Source of the DNA: Lactarius indigo
Lineage: Eukaryota; Basidiomycota; Agaricomycetes; Russulales; Russulaceae
DNA: 64,000 bases
Direction of reading: 5' to 3'
Assembly (NCBI GenBank): GCA_025766275.1
Contig: JAFKAC010000198.1
Location: 1 to 64,000, forward strand
The notes below the pieces were generated by a model. The model was given only the letters and a program-made list of their open reading frames with translations. It was not told the DNA's origin and ran no database searches. Positions 21,500 through 33,891 of the stretch are shown in pieces (the first letter of the stretch is position 1; each line of letters opens with the position of its first letter). Both the position numbers and the translations under genes were made by a program.

Positions 21500-24238
21500 T
21501 TATGCATAAGCAGCCTGTGACGACTTCTCCGACTCCGAGAACCCGTGATACTCGCCCTTGACGAACGCTCGTGTACACTGTGCCATTGTCACCGACCTGC
21601 ACCTCTCTGATCAGCTCCGGAAAAGTATGAAAAAAATTGCGACAAGACGCACGCGCGTGAGATGGGATCCGTCTGGTAGAAATTCGCGATCGGCTTGGGG
21701 AATTGCGCACCGCTCACCTTCGCGGACAGGGTGTGCGCTGCGAGCGTCTTGAGTCCCACGGACGCGATATCCGCCGACGTAGGTTCTAATGCATCGTATC
21801 GAACAAGTGAGGGTGAGAGTTCCCACATGCGATCGCGAAGCGCAAGTACGTCGTCATATGGTAATGGGTGATCCAAAATCTCTGACAGCGCGCTAGGCAC
21901 ATCTTTAGTGCTCCGCTTCCGGTAATGGAAGCAACGTGACTTCGTACCGGATAATTTTCCAATCTTCGCGGGAAGCGCCGGGCGGAGGTACTGCGGCTCG
22001 GCCCAATTGTGAACGACCCTCAGTGTTCACCCATGTTGACGACTTCTCAGTATAAGCTGCGCCAGGAAGGCACACATCTGCTAGCTGTGCGCCAAGGTCA
22101 CCATGGTGGCCTTGGTAGACGACGAACGCGTCTCTTGGTATCGAAGCGGGATCAATCTCATCAGCACCGAGGAGGTATATAAACTTGGGTTTTGTCGTAG
22201 AGGCTTTCTTAGATGGCACAAAGCCGATATCGTACGCTGCGGCGCGAGACGCAGCCTAAGAAAGCTGTGAGCATAGAGACCACGGCGAAAGCGCACAGCA
22301 TACCCGTTGGAGAATAGCTAAGCCGTTCCATTCGGGCGTAAGGAGTTTGCTCTTGTTCTTTTCGATAAACTTCGCTAACCCATTGTAAACCGCCGGTCCG
22401 TCCACATGTTCCCCAATTGCGCTTCCGACGATAATCAGCGGACGCTTCGCCGCGGCGAACTTCTTAGCAAACTCGCCCTTGCCCGCAATGAAGTCTGCCA
22501 ACGCCTTGGTGTCCTGTCCTAAATAATCGTACCCGTATGCAGTGTCTACGCGTTCGCCGATTAAGCCAACTTCTAAACCGGTGTGTAGCCAGGATTTGCG
22601 GATGCGCGAGTTGAGCACGGCCGCCTCGTGTCGTGGGTTTGTACCAACGAGCAGAATGACATCGGCCTGTTCGACGCCTGGGATCGTCGCATTAAAGAGA
22701 TAGTTTGACCGTACATCAATTCCAGCGACCGGGGGAGCATTGCCGCCTGGCTGATCTAGGGTGGTGTTGTCCGAGCCAAGTTTGTTTAGTAGGTCCTTCA
22801 CGGCGACGAGGGATTCTGTGTCCGCGAGGTGACCAGCGACAGCCTGAATCTCATCACCTTTCGCCCCGGACTTCGCAAGCCCTGCTGCGATGGCAGCGAG
22901 AGCGTCTTCCCACGGTGCAGCGACAAAACGATCGCCTTGCTTGACAAGGGGGGTTGTGAGACGCTGGAACCTCAGCCCATCATATGCATAGCGCGTTTTG
23001 TCCGAAATCCACTCCTCGTTGACATCGTCGTTTGTGCGGGGTTGGATGCGCATTACTTGTACACCGCGGGAGTCGACGCGATATTGGACCCCACGGCATC
23101 TAGTACGTCAAGATTCGGTGTTCTTGAGTTCCCATGGACGCGCATGGAATGCATATGGCTTGCTCGTTAAAGCACCGACGGGGCACAGGTCGACGATGTT
23201 GCCCGAGAGTTCAGAGTCCATGGTCTTCTCCACGTACATGCCAATTTGCATGTCGTTCCCACGGCCTGTGGTACCGAGCTCTTCGACACCAGCGACTCGT
23301 TGGCAAAACGAACGCAGCGCGTGCACTGGATACACCGGTTCATTGACGTCTTAACCAATGGGCCGAGGTCCTTGTCCTCGACTGCGCGCTTGCCAGTAAT
23401 TTCGTGGAAACGCGTCCGATCCGATCCGTATCGCATAGACTGGTCCTGGAGGTCGCATTCGCCACCTTGGTCACAAATTGGGCAGTCAAGGGGGTGATTG
23501 GAAAGAAGAAATTCCATGACACCCTCTCTTAGGGATAAAAGCGGCATCCATTAGACTCAACGCGGAAATCCGAGTGGATGCGGACGTTACCTTGCCTCGT
23601 GAACCAAGGGTGTGTTCGTAAATACCTTTGAGTCTTTCATTGCGGGCATTGCACTGTCCAGTACAAATGACGAGGGGTTCAGGGCCAAAAGAGGTGAGGA
23701 CTGACGTACCAAGATGCTATTGGTTTGGGGGAGCGTTCTACTTCAACCAAACACATTCTGGAGGGGATGAAGGGGGGGAAGGCAATCATGTAAATACCTG
23801 TGCTCACCGACAATTGCCCGCGATTGCAAGTCTATCGTGATAGCAAAACCTGTGCATATATTCGGTAAGCAACTCGCGCAACTCCGGTTGGAATCGTATG
23901 CACCGTGGAATAGTCGCGCCAGCGGCTTCGCATGCTTGAATTAACGCAGAACCTACGCGGTGGAGTCGATATTGGGAGCCGCAGAGGCCACAGAAAAGGT
24001 GCCGCACCTTGGGGAACAGTGACTTCTTTGCCATCAACTGTTAGCGTAATATCTGCCTTGCGCGCAGAAGTTGAAGAAAATGATCGGCGACCTGTCCATG
24101 TGCGTGCACAGACGATTAAATCAGGCGCGAAATATAAATGCAGGTGAACATACGGTTATTCCGACAGTCTGTACAGGCAAAGCGGGACAACCAGCCATTT
24201 GACGTTGGCCGCGACGCGGCCGAAACCAGTCTGAGCAT
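21500..24238 (-). CDS. NDUFS1: NADH:ubiquinone oxidoreductase 75-kDa subunit (complex I), mitochondrial
   Basis: The largest iron-sulfur subunit of the complex I matrix arm, passing electrons from the flavin site along its 2Fe-2S/4Fe-4S clusters. Ten exons fit: 24154-24238, 24008-24091, 23904-23952, 23808-23849, 23710-23757, 23591-23653, 22304-23527, 21948-22255, 21653-21892 and 21500-21596. The first exon encodes an Arg/Ser-rich mitochondrial presequence ([13 protein letters not shown]). Visible motifs are [37 protein letters not shown] (2Fe-2S ligands), [26 protein letters not shown], and a molybdopterin-oxidoreductase-like domain ending in a TDPISRAS motif. Within exon 7 one base is missing near 23296, two near 23108 and one near 23080. 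Allowing these four, the exons total 2244 nt (747 aa), divisible by three and of normal family length. For a presumed single-copy essential gene this suggests sequencing error. Confidence 0.95.
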
Positions 24239-24587
24239 TCTCTGTGTCAAGAAAAAGAAAAGAAAAATATGTTGAGTATCGCTAAGGGTGCCTTGCGCCC
24301 TTGGCAAGGGAATGCGCTTTGCTCTGTGGTTGTCGTCGGCGTCGGGCGCAGTGACGAGGAGCGACTGTCGCAACCGATGTCCGTGTGATGGTATTGGAGC
24401 GGAGATCGAATTGTTCGCGAACATCGCCGAGCCAATCAGAAAGTTCGGTGATGTAAGAATTTCACGTGACCTAGTTCAAAGTGGAGTCGAGTCGCTCGAG
24501 TGTGACTGAAACACACGCGGCACTAGCAACGGACAAGAACCTATCGTAAAATAAAGCCCACCCGAAGTTGAATCAAGGGCAGTCGAT
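24239..24587. promoter_or_regulatory. Divergent promoter region, NDUFS1 / STE24
   Basis: The two start codons are 349 bp apart and face away from each other, so both promoters and 5' UTRs must lie here or overlap. No clear TATA box. A CACGTG-like element (TTCACGTGACC) lies near 24460. Confidence 0.45.
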
Positions 24588-26261
24588 ATGGATATCCTGC
24601 ACACTCAACTTGCGGCTATTCAGCACCGTCTTGCGTTTGTACAAGAGGATCCAATCGATTGGCGGACTTACGTCCTCGTCTTCTCCTGGGGAATTTGTCT
24701 CTTCGAGTCTTATCTTCTGTACGTCTACACCGCAGTCCTTTCTCCCCCACATGCTCACGATTATGCAGGTTGCGGCAATATCCTCTTTATTCGAAGCCAG
24801 CACCCCCTTCTGTCCTCGCGAACACTTTGCGCCAGATGTGTTTGAGAAATCTCAGAAATACGGAAAGCATAAGGCCAAGTTCTCTATCGTCTCGGGATTG
24901 TATAAGCAAGTCATCGACACCCTTCAGCTCGCCTCGGGTGTCTACTATCCTTGGGCGTGGAGCGCTTCTGGTCGACTTCTGGGGCTGGCTGGATATGGTC
25001 CAGAGTATCTGGTATGTCACGTGGATCGACTTTCTGGGTCATAGTTTGACATCACTCCCTCGTAGATTTCTCAGTCGGTTTTATTCGTCTTTCTCTTAAC
25101 TTTCACTTCTACCCTTCCAACTTTGCCTCTCGGTCTGTATCAAACCTTCGTGCTTGAGAGCAGCATGGCTTCAATAAGACCACGCTCTCCCTTTACTTTA
25201 TCGACATGATCAAAGGCTGGGCCCTTGGCATTGTTCTGGGTACACCCCTTCTTGCTGCCTTCCTCTATATCTTTGAATGGGCTGGCGACCGCTTCGTGCC
25301 CTGGGTTATGATGCTTCTGTAGGTTTCCAACCCACCGCCATGTCTCTTACTCAATTCGTTTCCCAGCCTTGTCTTCCAGCTTTCGATGGTAATCCTTTAT
25401 CCAACCATCATCCAACCCCTCTTCAACAAACTCTCGCCTCTCCCAGAGGGCGAGCTCCGGACTCGCATCGAGGCGCTCGCGTCTAAGCTCAAGTTCCCTC
25501 TCAAGCACCTTTACGAGATTGACGGCTCGAAGCGAAGTTCCCATTCCAATGCGTACTTTTTCGGACTTCCTTGGGTACGCATGTCATTCGACGTCATTTC
25601 CAAACTCACACTTCGCAGAGCAAACACATTGTCGTCTTTGACACATTGATCAAGCAATCTAAACCCGAAGAGGTTGAAGCCGTTCTCGCGCACGAACTTG
25701 GTCACTGGTATTACCTCCACCCCACCAAGCTCCTCCTCGTGTCCCAGCTACACCTCTTCACCATCCTGGCACTCTTCCCAGCTTTCCTCAACGCGCCGCC
25801 CCTTCTCCGTTCTTTCGGTTTCCCTGAGTCGGTTGCTTCCCGCCCACCGCCAATCATCGCGTTCCTCCTTTACCAGGCACGATCACTCTTCCCTCCTCCC
25901 TGAAGACATTTGACTCACTATACATGCTTAGATGTTGCTAACGCCGCTCGAAGCCGTCGTTGGCATGGCCCTAAACGCCGTCTCACGCCGCTTCGAGTAT
26001 CAGGCGGACCGCTTTGCCTGCGAGCTTCCGGAGATCCTCCACCTGGAGTCCGTGTCAGAGAAAGAGGCGATGAAGGACATGGGCACCCGTCTCGGTCGGG
26101 CTCTCGTCCGCTTGCACGTGGAAAACCTGTCCACAGTCTGGGTTGATTGGCTGTACTCGGCATACCATCACAGCCACCCGACACTGACGGAGCGGCTCAA
26201 GGCACTGGGGGAGTACGGGGGTGAGGGGCTCGAAAGGAGCGAGTCGAAAAAGGAGCAATAG
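24588..26261 (+). CDS. STE24: CAAX prenyl protease 1 (Ste24, M48 metallopeptidase)
   Basis: An ER-membrane zinc protease that removes the C-terminal AAX tripeptide and trims prenylated proteins such as lipopeptide mating pheromones. The start at 24588 gives MDILHTQL. Exons then encode YPLYSKPAPP, VFEKSQKYGKHK, several hydrophobic spans, ESQHGFNKTT, the zinc motif HELGH (about 25691-25705) and the downstream FEYQADRFA (third ligand Glu). The last exon runs from 25932 to the TAG at 26259-26261, with a basic tail SKKEQ. The intron before it (25877-25931) has a GC donor (CAG|GCACG), a non-canonical GC-AG border. One G is missing near 24820 (GCGAAC where GCGGAA is expected), shifting frame between PSVLA and EHFAPDV. 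This is probably a sequencing error. Divergent from NDUFS1. Confidence 0.92.
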
Positions 26262-26325
26262 AGGGATTGTTCCACTACCGCATTTTACTTTCTTTACTCG
26301 CTAAATAGAGGTTCCTGAGAAGGGC

Positions 26326-27654
26326 TTAAATTCGAACTTGTCTCAGTGTGTTGTTGGTTGTCCACCCCGCCACCCGCCCAGCCCGCCGCTTCTGGGCCCA
26401 CTCTCGAGCTTTGGCGCGCCGCGCCTCCTGCGTCGCACGGGCTGCAGGTTCTTCAGGTTCGGGTTCCTGGAGGGCCTGAGTGTTCACCACTTGCACACTG
26501 TCATCGCTACCCCCACCATCATCATTTCCGCCCCCTCCACTGGGCTCGCCCTCGCTCTCACTTCCTTCCATACCCCGTCAGCCCACCCAACGCACCGGCA
26601 CCCTGCGCCTCCCGCTCCGCAAGCACCTCGCGGCGCGCGTCCGCCTGTGCACGCGCCCACGCACGGCCCCAGCGCCCTCGTAGAAACGCAAAGCGCGCAT
26701 CGGCACCGTGGTGCGCAAGGATGCGCGCACGCAACTGCGCGTCGTTCGTCGCGCGCGCGACATGCGCCGCCGTCCGACGTATGAGCTCCGCCTGTGCCGC
26801 GTCTGGCTGTAACGGCACCACGTATAAAATGAATGATGAGCGTCCCTTTTGCTGCCAAGGGCTCACCTCTTCGTCACTGTCGCCCCACGGGTCTGCATCG
26901 TCGTCCGGGCAGGGTCCAGGTGAGAGGGCCCGCATGCGGGCGGTGCGGAGAGCATCGAGGTGCCGCATGCGCTTTGTGCGGTGGAGGTCGGCAGTCTCAT
27001 CGGGCGTGAGGAAGAAGGTGTCTTCGGCATCGGAGGAGAGGTCGGACCACCCACCGCCTGGGGAGTCAGGCGGTGCCTGTGGAGGCATGGTACCGACAGT
27101 CACTGAGGGGAGTGCGTCGAGGAGAAGCCGCGCATCGTATCTGTATGGAGCGTTCTTCGCGTGAGCGCGAGATCCTGTGTTTAAGGCCAGAGCGAAGCGG
27201 AAGAAAAGTACCGGGAGTTAGATGATGACATGTACAGTAACGGCGAACTTCGGATCGCATTGGCTCAACATACGACAGGGAATGCAGGGGTACGACTCCC
27301 AGAGATCCATTTCTCGTAGACCGATGGTAGGGGTACAGGTGCGGGGTGTTCGTTCCACAGGTACGAAAGGCGTACATACCTGTCTACCCACATATCACCA
27401 TGTTCCCCACGTGCATCACCCTCCCACTTCAGCAAGCCCTCGCCAATACGCGAGCCTCCATTCCCATCGACATTTGTGAAGACCTCCAGTGAATCTGCGG
27501 TGCGTGCAGCCTGCGGGCCTCGGATGATGTCCGCCTCATGAGCGACAATAAAAAGGGCGGGATCTTGGCGAGCGAGTGAAGGACCTTCCGAGTGTTCGTA
27601 CCGACTATTGTAAGTGTCCGAACGTTGTCGATGTTTACGTTTGCGATGGGACAT
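26326..27654 (-). CDS. SWAP/SURP-type splicing regulator (suppressor-of-white-apricot homologue)
   Basis: A predicted nuclear RNA-splicing protein. The ATG at 27652-27654 gives MSHRKRKHRQ. The N-terminal block (residues ~25-90: LFIVAHEADIIRG to WVDR|YDARLLLDAL) matches the DRY_EERY/SWAP N-terminal domain, with the WVDRYDARLLL motif rebuilt across an intron at 27141-27379. A second intron of ~60 nt (GTGAGC to TTACAG, about 26815-26874) precedes a SURP module containing AELIRRTAAHVARA and ARFAFLRGRW. The tail is acidic, then basic (RRAKAREWAQKRRA), as in SURP proteins. The tail is in a different frame from the SURP module. The break lies near 26570 and is an indel or an unseen intron. The coding DNA is very GC-rich, so long opposite-strand frames here are shadows. 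Confidence 0.75.
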
Positions 27655-28963
27655 CCGAGTACAGTAGTTACAACGATTATGGAAAGTTGCCAGGAAAGTG
27701 ATCACACCGTGACATAGGCTCATTATTTTTTTGAATAGTAATTCACTGATTCTGATTCATCAGCAAATGTCTGATACTTACTGGAAGTGCTAGTGTGACT
27801 ACCACAACTAGATGTTCCTATTACAGCTAGAGATAGTTTGTGCTAGTTACAATAGTTTTTCCTATAGTTTTCCTAAGGGTATCCTTGTGACTCAGCTGTT
27901 GGGAGAAAGGCTAATAGCATTTGTGTATGTACCTGTAGGAGGGTGAGAAAGTGCAACTAAATACACAGCAAGTAAGGTAACATACAAGAATGTAAAGTAA
28001 GCTACTAACCTTAGCATTTGGGAGAAACAGCTGAGGTATGTACTCTAAGACTACAAAGTGTATATGTATGCTCCACAGGTGTTAGTCCAACTTGGACTTG
28101 TGATGGCATAGATGACTTAGCAAAGTATGGTGAATGGGGACCATAGTGTCAACCCAACACAAGCTGAATGGGGGCCTGACAGCACACAACTGCAGCAAAG
28201 AGTGATAAGAGGCTTGACTCTTGGTAAGTCAAAGTGGAAGCACATGGTGAATTTCGCCTTACTCTCGCCTGGACCGTTCCAGGCTGGTGCTCCCATGACT
28301 GAATGTGCAAGCTGCATTTTTGGTAGGGGGCAAGCATTCGGGCTGAATCTTTGGACTTCCCAGGGTTTTGCATAGTGATGTCAAAGTTCGGTTCAGTCTG
28401 GTTCTTACCCTTTGTGGCTGAACTCCGGACCAGACTGAGGGTCCGTTTTGGATATTGCTGAACCCCGAGCCAGACCCCGGTTCAGGGTTCACAATGGTCC
28501 AGTTCCAGTTCGGGGAGGCCTGTGAACCCTGAACCGGACCTGAAGGGGATTTTACGGTCTGCTCCAGTTCAGGAGGTCAAACCAAACACTAAATCGAGGT
28601 TTGGGACAACGACGCCGCTTCCCTTTCCTGATTCGCGCTTCTTGCGAATTCTCGTACCGATGTTTTTAAAAATCATTTTGTAGTCCAGAGTCCATACTCT
28701 TACCCACATCTGCCAGGTTTAGGGACACAGTATTCTAGGATTGTCAAGGCTGTGAACAGATGTGCCACACTAGGTAATGTGCAAGGTGGACCGCACGGCT
28801 CAATAGTGATAGGTGTTGCAAGGGGTCACACATACCCAGCTTGCAGTGCTTCAATTGGCCCTGGAACTTGAAGAGAAATAAGGCAAGCTGGCGACTCGGC
28901 GCCGATATTCAGAGGAGACAAGCGGTGGAACGCAAACGAACGACATTGCTGCACGCTAGTATG
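27655..28963. other. Intergenic, repeat-like, no gene recognised
   Basis: No supported coding region. A stretch at about 28385-28575 is dense in short direct and inverted GGTTC/GAACC words and looks like a decayed foldback or MITE-type repeat. Confidence 0.45.
28385..28575. repeat. GGTTC/GAACC-rich foldback-like repeat
   Basis: Multiple copies of GGTTCAG, GGACC and GAACC in both orientations within ~190 bp (for example CCCGGTTCAGGGTTC and TGAACCCTGAACCGG). Such words can pair with each other. No protein or RNA class fits. Confidence 0.4.
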
Positions 28964-29366
28964 CTATGGACTAAATACTGTATTTCTTCTATAGTCGTAT
29001 TTTCTAATCTCACTGTAATGACTCCAAGATTGAGTCAACGTCGATTGGTTCAATCTCAGTGTCTCCAACATAGTCACGTCTAATGACTGTACATGGGCGT
29101 TGAAGTGTTCTGCCGCCTGTGTGACGGCAGAGATATGCCTGTTCCTGTAAGTGCTTTTGAGAATTTGAAGCCCCTCGAAGATTTCTGGGGTCAGCAAATT
29201 TCTTCGTGAGCAAGCCGGTTATCCCCCCACTGCTAATGCGTGTTCCGATGGTGTAGCTGATCCCTGGATTGCGAGGTAATCCCGGGCGATCCTCTTCAGT
29301 GTGGGGTATTTCGCATCGCTTTGGGTCTTCGTTTCCATATGCATTCATTAAAAGTATGCTGGACAC
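28964..29366 (-). pseudogene. Unassigned coding relic
   Basis: Two overlapping minus-strand frames look partly protein-like. One begins near 29366 (MSSILLMNAYGNEDP) and the other reads TPEIFEGLQILKSTYRNRHI further on. Switching between them around 29195 would give one longer protein, as in a frameshifted transposon gene. I do not recognise the family. Confidence 0.25.
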
Positions 29367-29866
29367 AAATAAAAGAACTCACCCCCCCACCACGAAACGA
29401 CATCGGCCACACTCTCAACCCAGAATGTAGGTATTGCTTGAGTTCATCACGAGGATTGCCATCCGCCTTCTCTTTTGTTGGAACAGCTTGACAGCCTCAG
29501 AAGGTACAAACCACCGTAGTGGGCCGATGGCTTAGGCACAGGTGGCACGATGGTGTCTTCAGTACGCGTTGTAGTTTCCGGAGTAATATAATATTTGTCG
29601 AACTAACGAGTTGATATTGGTATAAGAACAATTGAATATTAAAAAGATCACGTACCACTTCCTCAAGCTCCCTTATAGCAATGGCATATTGTTCGTGATC
29701 CCATCAGACTCAGAAATAAAGATCCTGAGATTTGGATCAAGAACTGGTGTGGTCAGCTCAAAGTTAAGAATGAGTACAAGTGTGAGAACTCACTGACACA
29801 TATGAAATAAGTAACGTGTGAGCCTTCGACACGAGTATACCACTTGTAAAGATTCTTGAGTCCTTT

Positions 29867-30481
29867 GTTGATAAGTGACCCTTGCGGACTCAGCGGCTCT
29901 TACGGACCGGACTTACAGATACGGACTGCTGTAGACTAATTAGGACCGCTTTAGATTAGATTTGATCTGTACAATCTCGGACTTCTTTATCTATGACATC
30001 ATGTACAGTGACATCATATGGACATATCCAGACCTTTCATTGTACTATGCGTTCTTATATCTTTCTTTGTTCTCTTTCTGTTCTATCCTTATTATGATGT
30101 CATTATGATATCACTTACTTCTAGACTCTCCTTGTTCTTTCTGTCCTTGTTCTCAGAACGTCCACTCCTTTGTCCGTTTGTAGAACAATAACTGTCTTGT
30201 AGTACGTGACTTGTGTTACATCCCTTGTATAGTGTCACTCCCAGAAAGTGTATAAGTAGAGTAGCATGTACGCTCCTGGTCCACATCAGTTCTCACTGTT
30301 TGTGTGCCAGGTAAGCTCCCCTTCCCTCCAATGTATAACATCAGTTCTCACTGTTTGTGTGCCAGACTTCCACTTTGCTTCACTCTGCTTGACACTCCTG
30401 TGCTGCTTCCAGTCACCCTCTATATCTCACCACAGTCTTATCAGTCCACTGTGAGTATAGTTCTTATGTGTCTGTTCATCA
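29867..30481 (+). repeat. 5' LTR
   Basis: About 616 bp from the TGTTG at 29866. It contains a 28-bp internal direct repeat. It differs from the 3' LTR by an extra 15-bp duplication near 30001-30016 and scattered single-base changes, so the insertion is not recent. Confidence 0.9.
30283..30365 (+). repeat. 28-bp tandem duplication inside the LTR
   Basis: The unit ACATCAGTTCTCACTGTTTG plus TGTGCCAG occurs at 30283-30310 and 30338-30365. The first copy is followed by GTAAGC, a splice-donor-like site. The 3' LTR has the same arrangement at 35915-35942 and about 35971-35996. Confidence 0.85.
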
Positions 30482-31439
30482 GGTTATGGGCCCTGGTGCC
30501 CTAGCCACTCCACTTGGCTGGTCACTGTCTTCCTAGGAGGACACACCAGGCTAAGGTCTGTCGGGGCCTTACCAGCCTTGCCCAAGGCAGAGAACAGTGG
30601 GGCGCCACTTGTCTCTGCTAAGGAACCTCCTGTGTATGTACTGCCCAGTAGTCCTACTTTCACCCCTACTGTTTTTCCTAGCCCCTGCGCTATGCGCAAG
30701 GAGACTGGGTCTGGTAGCCCCTTAACTTCAAAATATCCAGGCGTGCATGGCCCACTGGGCTGTGCATTGTGGAGCTTAGCGCCAGCTGTCTCTGGTGCTC
30801 CACACTGGGCGCAGGATCTCCTCACCATGGGAGTGTAAAACCTGGTTCAGGCTCTGGGGGGTGTTCACCTTATGGTGTTCTGCAACCAGATACCTGCTTG
30901 TAGCGGCAATGGGAAAGGATTCAGTAAAGCCACTCGTGGCGATGAGGCAACCAACAGGCCGAGGAGGCTGAGGTAGACAGCCTTGGGCTCTGAAAGCATC
31001 CCTTCACCTTCCCCCTGACGCAAACCATTTGAGCTGTGTCTAGACACATCCTGGCTGGCAGCTAGCTCATGGTATGGCAAAGGGACTCTCTCAACCTGGG
31101 CCTAGCCCTTGTATCACTGGCATACTATCAGGAGGCAGGACGCGTTAGCGTTCTGGCCTTACAGAATCACAGACAGGAGTGGTACCCCCTCTATCTTTAT
31201 GTCTTGCAACTATGAAGCACTGTCGCTGACTGCTCCTCGGCGATAGATAAATCATCCCAATGTCTCTCGGCACCATCTCCCACTGGCGCTGCTGCCGGTG
31301 CTCTGCTGGGGCTCACTCCCCCCTGGGTCCACACCCTCCCACATCTCTGCTGCCTATGGCCAACTTTGGCATGCCCTCTGGCATCCCTTGAACAGTTCGA
31401 TGGCACTCACTGGAATAGTGGTCTGGGACCATTGAGCCA

Positions 31440-32094
31440 TCCTCACGCTGCATGAAGCAGAGGATGTGTTCACCTCCACCCCATTGATCCTCAAGACGAA
31501 TGGGATCAGTCAGCGTCGCAAGGCGTACCTCCGCCTCTACCTCAAACCAGTCTACTCCCTTGTGCGACAACACGCTACCACCTTCAAAGCAAGTGGGACA
31601 AGCTCAGAGACGTATACGCTGGTGCTTCGGGCAGCACCACCATCTTTAATTGTGGATCCAGTAACACAAGCCCGCCTCGACGACTCCGCACCCATGGCCA
31701 CTCAGCTGGCCAAGCTCAATGAGCTGGGTTGCCCTTTCCAACGCACAGATGGGTGTCACTGAACTCATACTGTCTCATTCTCCTCCACGCGCTGCCGCCC
31801 TCTTATGAGGTGTTGGCCTCAACCATCCTCGCCAGTGGGGCCCCCTCCGCACTCAAGCACGCTGAAATAATTGCGCGCATAGTGTCGGAAGAAGCTCGCC
31901 GCGCTGGGCCCTCTGGCTCTTCCCTCAACAAGGTGGCCCCCGTCAAGTCGACGGGCAAAAGGGCAAGAAGGACCACTCTGGTCTACTTGCCACTATTGCA
32001 ACAAAAAGGGCACATCAAGCCTGACTGCAGGAAGAGGAAGAAGGATGAGGCTGACGCAAAGGAGAAGAGAAGCAGGCAACAAGGCTGCCAATAG
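31440..32094 (+). pseudogene. copia gag with CCHC knuckle, frameshifted
   Basis: Gag-like region. Fragments such as TQARLDDSAPMATQLAKLNE and HALPPSYEVLASTILASG match copia gag (UBN2-type) order. The zinc knuckle reads CHYCNKK in one frame and GHIKPDC in the next. The switch is in the A5-G3 run at 32003-32010, where one base is missing. The N-terminal gag region upstream (30500-31440) is not recognisable. Confidence 0.7.
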
Positions 32095-32172
32095 TCATTC
32101 TTGTACCTACCACCGCCTCCATTAAGGAGGTCGAGAGCCCATAGACTGGGCCTCTGAATCATTGGTGTTGCC

Positions 32173-33446
32173 TTGTATGCTGCCTCGCGTGTGCGTTGGA
32201 TGATGGACAGTGGTGCTACACACCACATTACACCACATCGGTCTGACTTCAAGGACTACACCCCAACTAAAGGCACTGTACGCCTGGGTGATAAGTCCAC
32301 TATAGACCAAGTGGGTGTCGGGTCTGTCGTCTTTACAACGAGCCAGGGTATCTCTATCACCCTCAGTAATGTGCTACACCTACCACAGGTGAAGACGCGC
32401 TTCTTGTCGACGCGCGCCCTAGCACAAAAGGTGCTGAGATTGCCTTTGACAGTGGCTCATTTAAAATATCTGTCAACCAAAAGTGTGTGGCCAAAGGCTA
32501 CCTTGAGGACAACCTTTACTGGTTGGACGCAGCCAGCGTCGGCCTCAACGCCCACACAAAATCAAGTGCTGCCACACTTGATATCTGGCATCAACGCATG
32601 GGACACATCTCCTCTGCGGCGCTGAAGGCGCATGGTCCCTCTGCCACTACTGGCATGGACATAGATAGCTCTACCACGGCCCACACAGTCTGCCGTGGGT
32701 GCGAGATGGGCAAATCCACTCGCCAACCCTTTTCTGCGTCCTCCAACAAGAGGACAACTCGTCAATTTGAGATCGTGCACAGTGACCTCGCCGGTCCTAT
32801 GCAACTCAGTCCCTGCAAGGCTCGACCTACACAGCCACCTTCATAGACGACCACACTAAGTTCACTGTGGTCACTTCCTTAAGTCGAAGGACCAGTTTGC
32901 TAAGTCGCTGCAGATGTATTTGGCCTGGGGTGAAACCCAGTCTGGCCATAAACTGCGCGCTCTGCACTCTGACCGCGGTGGCGAGTACATGTCGAGTGTC
33001 ACGCAGGACATTCTTAAGCAGAAAGGGATAGAGCATCACCTCACGATGCCGGGTTCACCACAGTCCAACGGAAAGCCGAGCGGTTTAACCGCACCATTAT
33101 GGATAAGGCAATGTCCATGCTCCACACAGCTGGCATGTCTAAAGGCTTCTGGGAGCATGCAGTGTGCGCAGCTGTGCACATCTATAACCGCTCTCCAGTC
33201 CGTGGGCTTAAGTGGCGCACTCCTATGAGCTCTGGCACTCTGGCAAAGTGCCTGATGTCTCACATCTTCGCGTCTTCGGATGCAAGGGGTACATGCACGT
33301 ACCCGCTGATAAGCGTCGCAAATTGGATGCGAAGGCCATTGAGGTCACGCTTATTGGGTTTGAGCCCGAATCTAAGGGCTATAAGCTCTGGGACCGCTCA
33401 ACCCGCTCCGTCGAGTGTCCAGGGATGTGACATTCGACGAGAGTAG
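32173..33446 (+). pseudogene. copia protease and integrase, frameshifted
   Basis: Protease active site DSGATHH near 32207. The integrase zinc domain follows (WHQRMGH, then CRGCEMGKSTRQPF). The catalytic core has HSDLAGPM, HSDRGGEY and a downstream Glu near GIEHHLTMPGSPQSNG, the DDE spacing of copia integrases. The frame changes near 32450, 32810, 33080 and 33230. Confidence 0.8.
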
Positions 33447-33891
33447 CTTCCCGTCCCTCAGGGTGTTGAGACACACCCCACACCTTCACCACCAGTCGTG
33501 CCTAGCACAACAGTGACTGCCGTGCCTCACCCGCCGGCGTTACCACCAATGCGAGCCCCCTCCCCTGCACACTCCAGTAGTAGTGAGGAGGAGGATGTTG
33601 AAAAGCTCTTAGACCCCCCACAAGTCCAACCACGCCCCACCACTCCACCACCTGCTCTGCCAGCTCCGCCCACCACACCTAAGCGTGAGCAAGCCACTCC
33701 CACTTCACCCCCGCCGCGTCCTAGTGCAACGCGCATTATGCGCCATGTCCCTCCTCCCTCACCAGAAATGCCTGGGGGATTTGAGGATCGTGCACAGCGT
33801 AGTCAGCTGTTGCGCGAATGGACAATGCACCAAGGCGCAGTGCTCGTGCCCCTGTCCCTAATCCGCGTTACTTCAATGCGGACAATGCGGC

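Noticed and set aside
26338..27164. Long plus-strand open frames (up to 272 codons) over the SWAP gene
   Set aside because: They are opposite-strand shadows in very GC-rich DNA. The minus strand carries conserved SWAP and SURP motifs and good splice sites.
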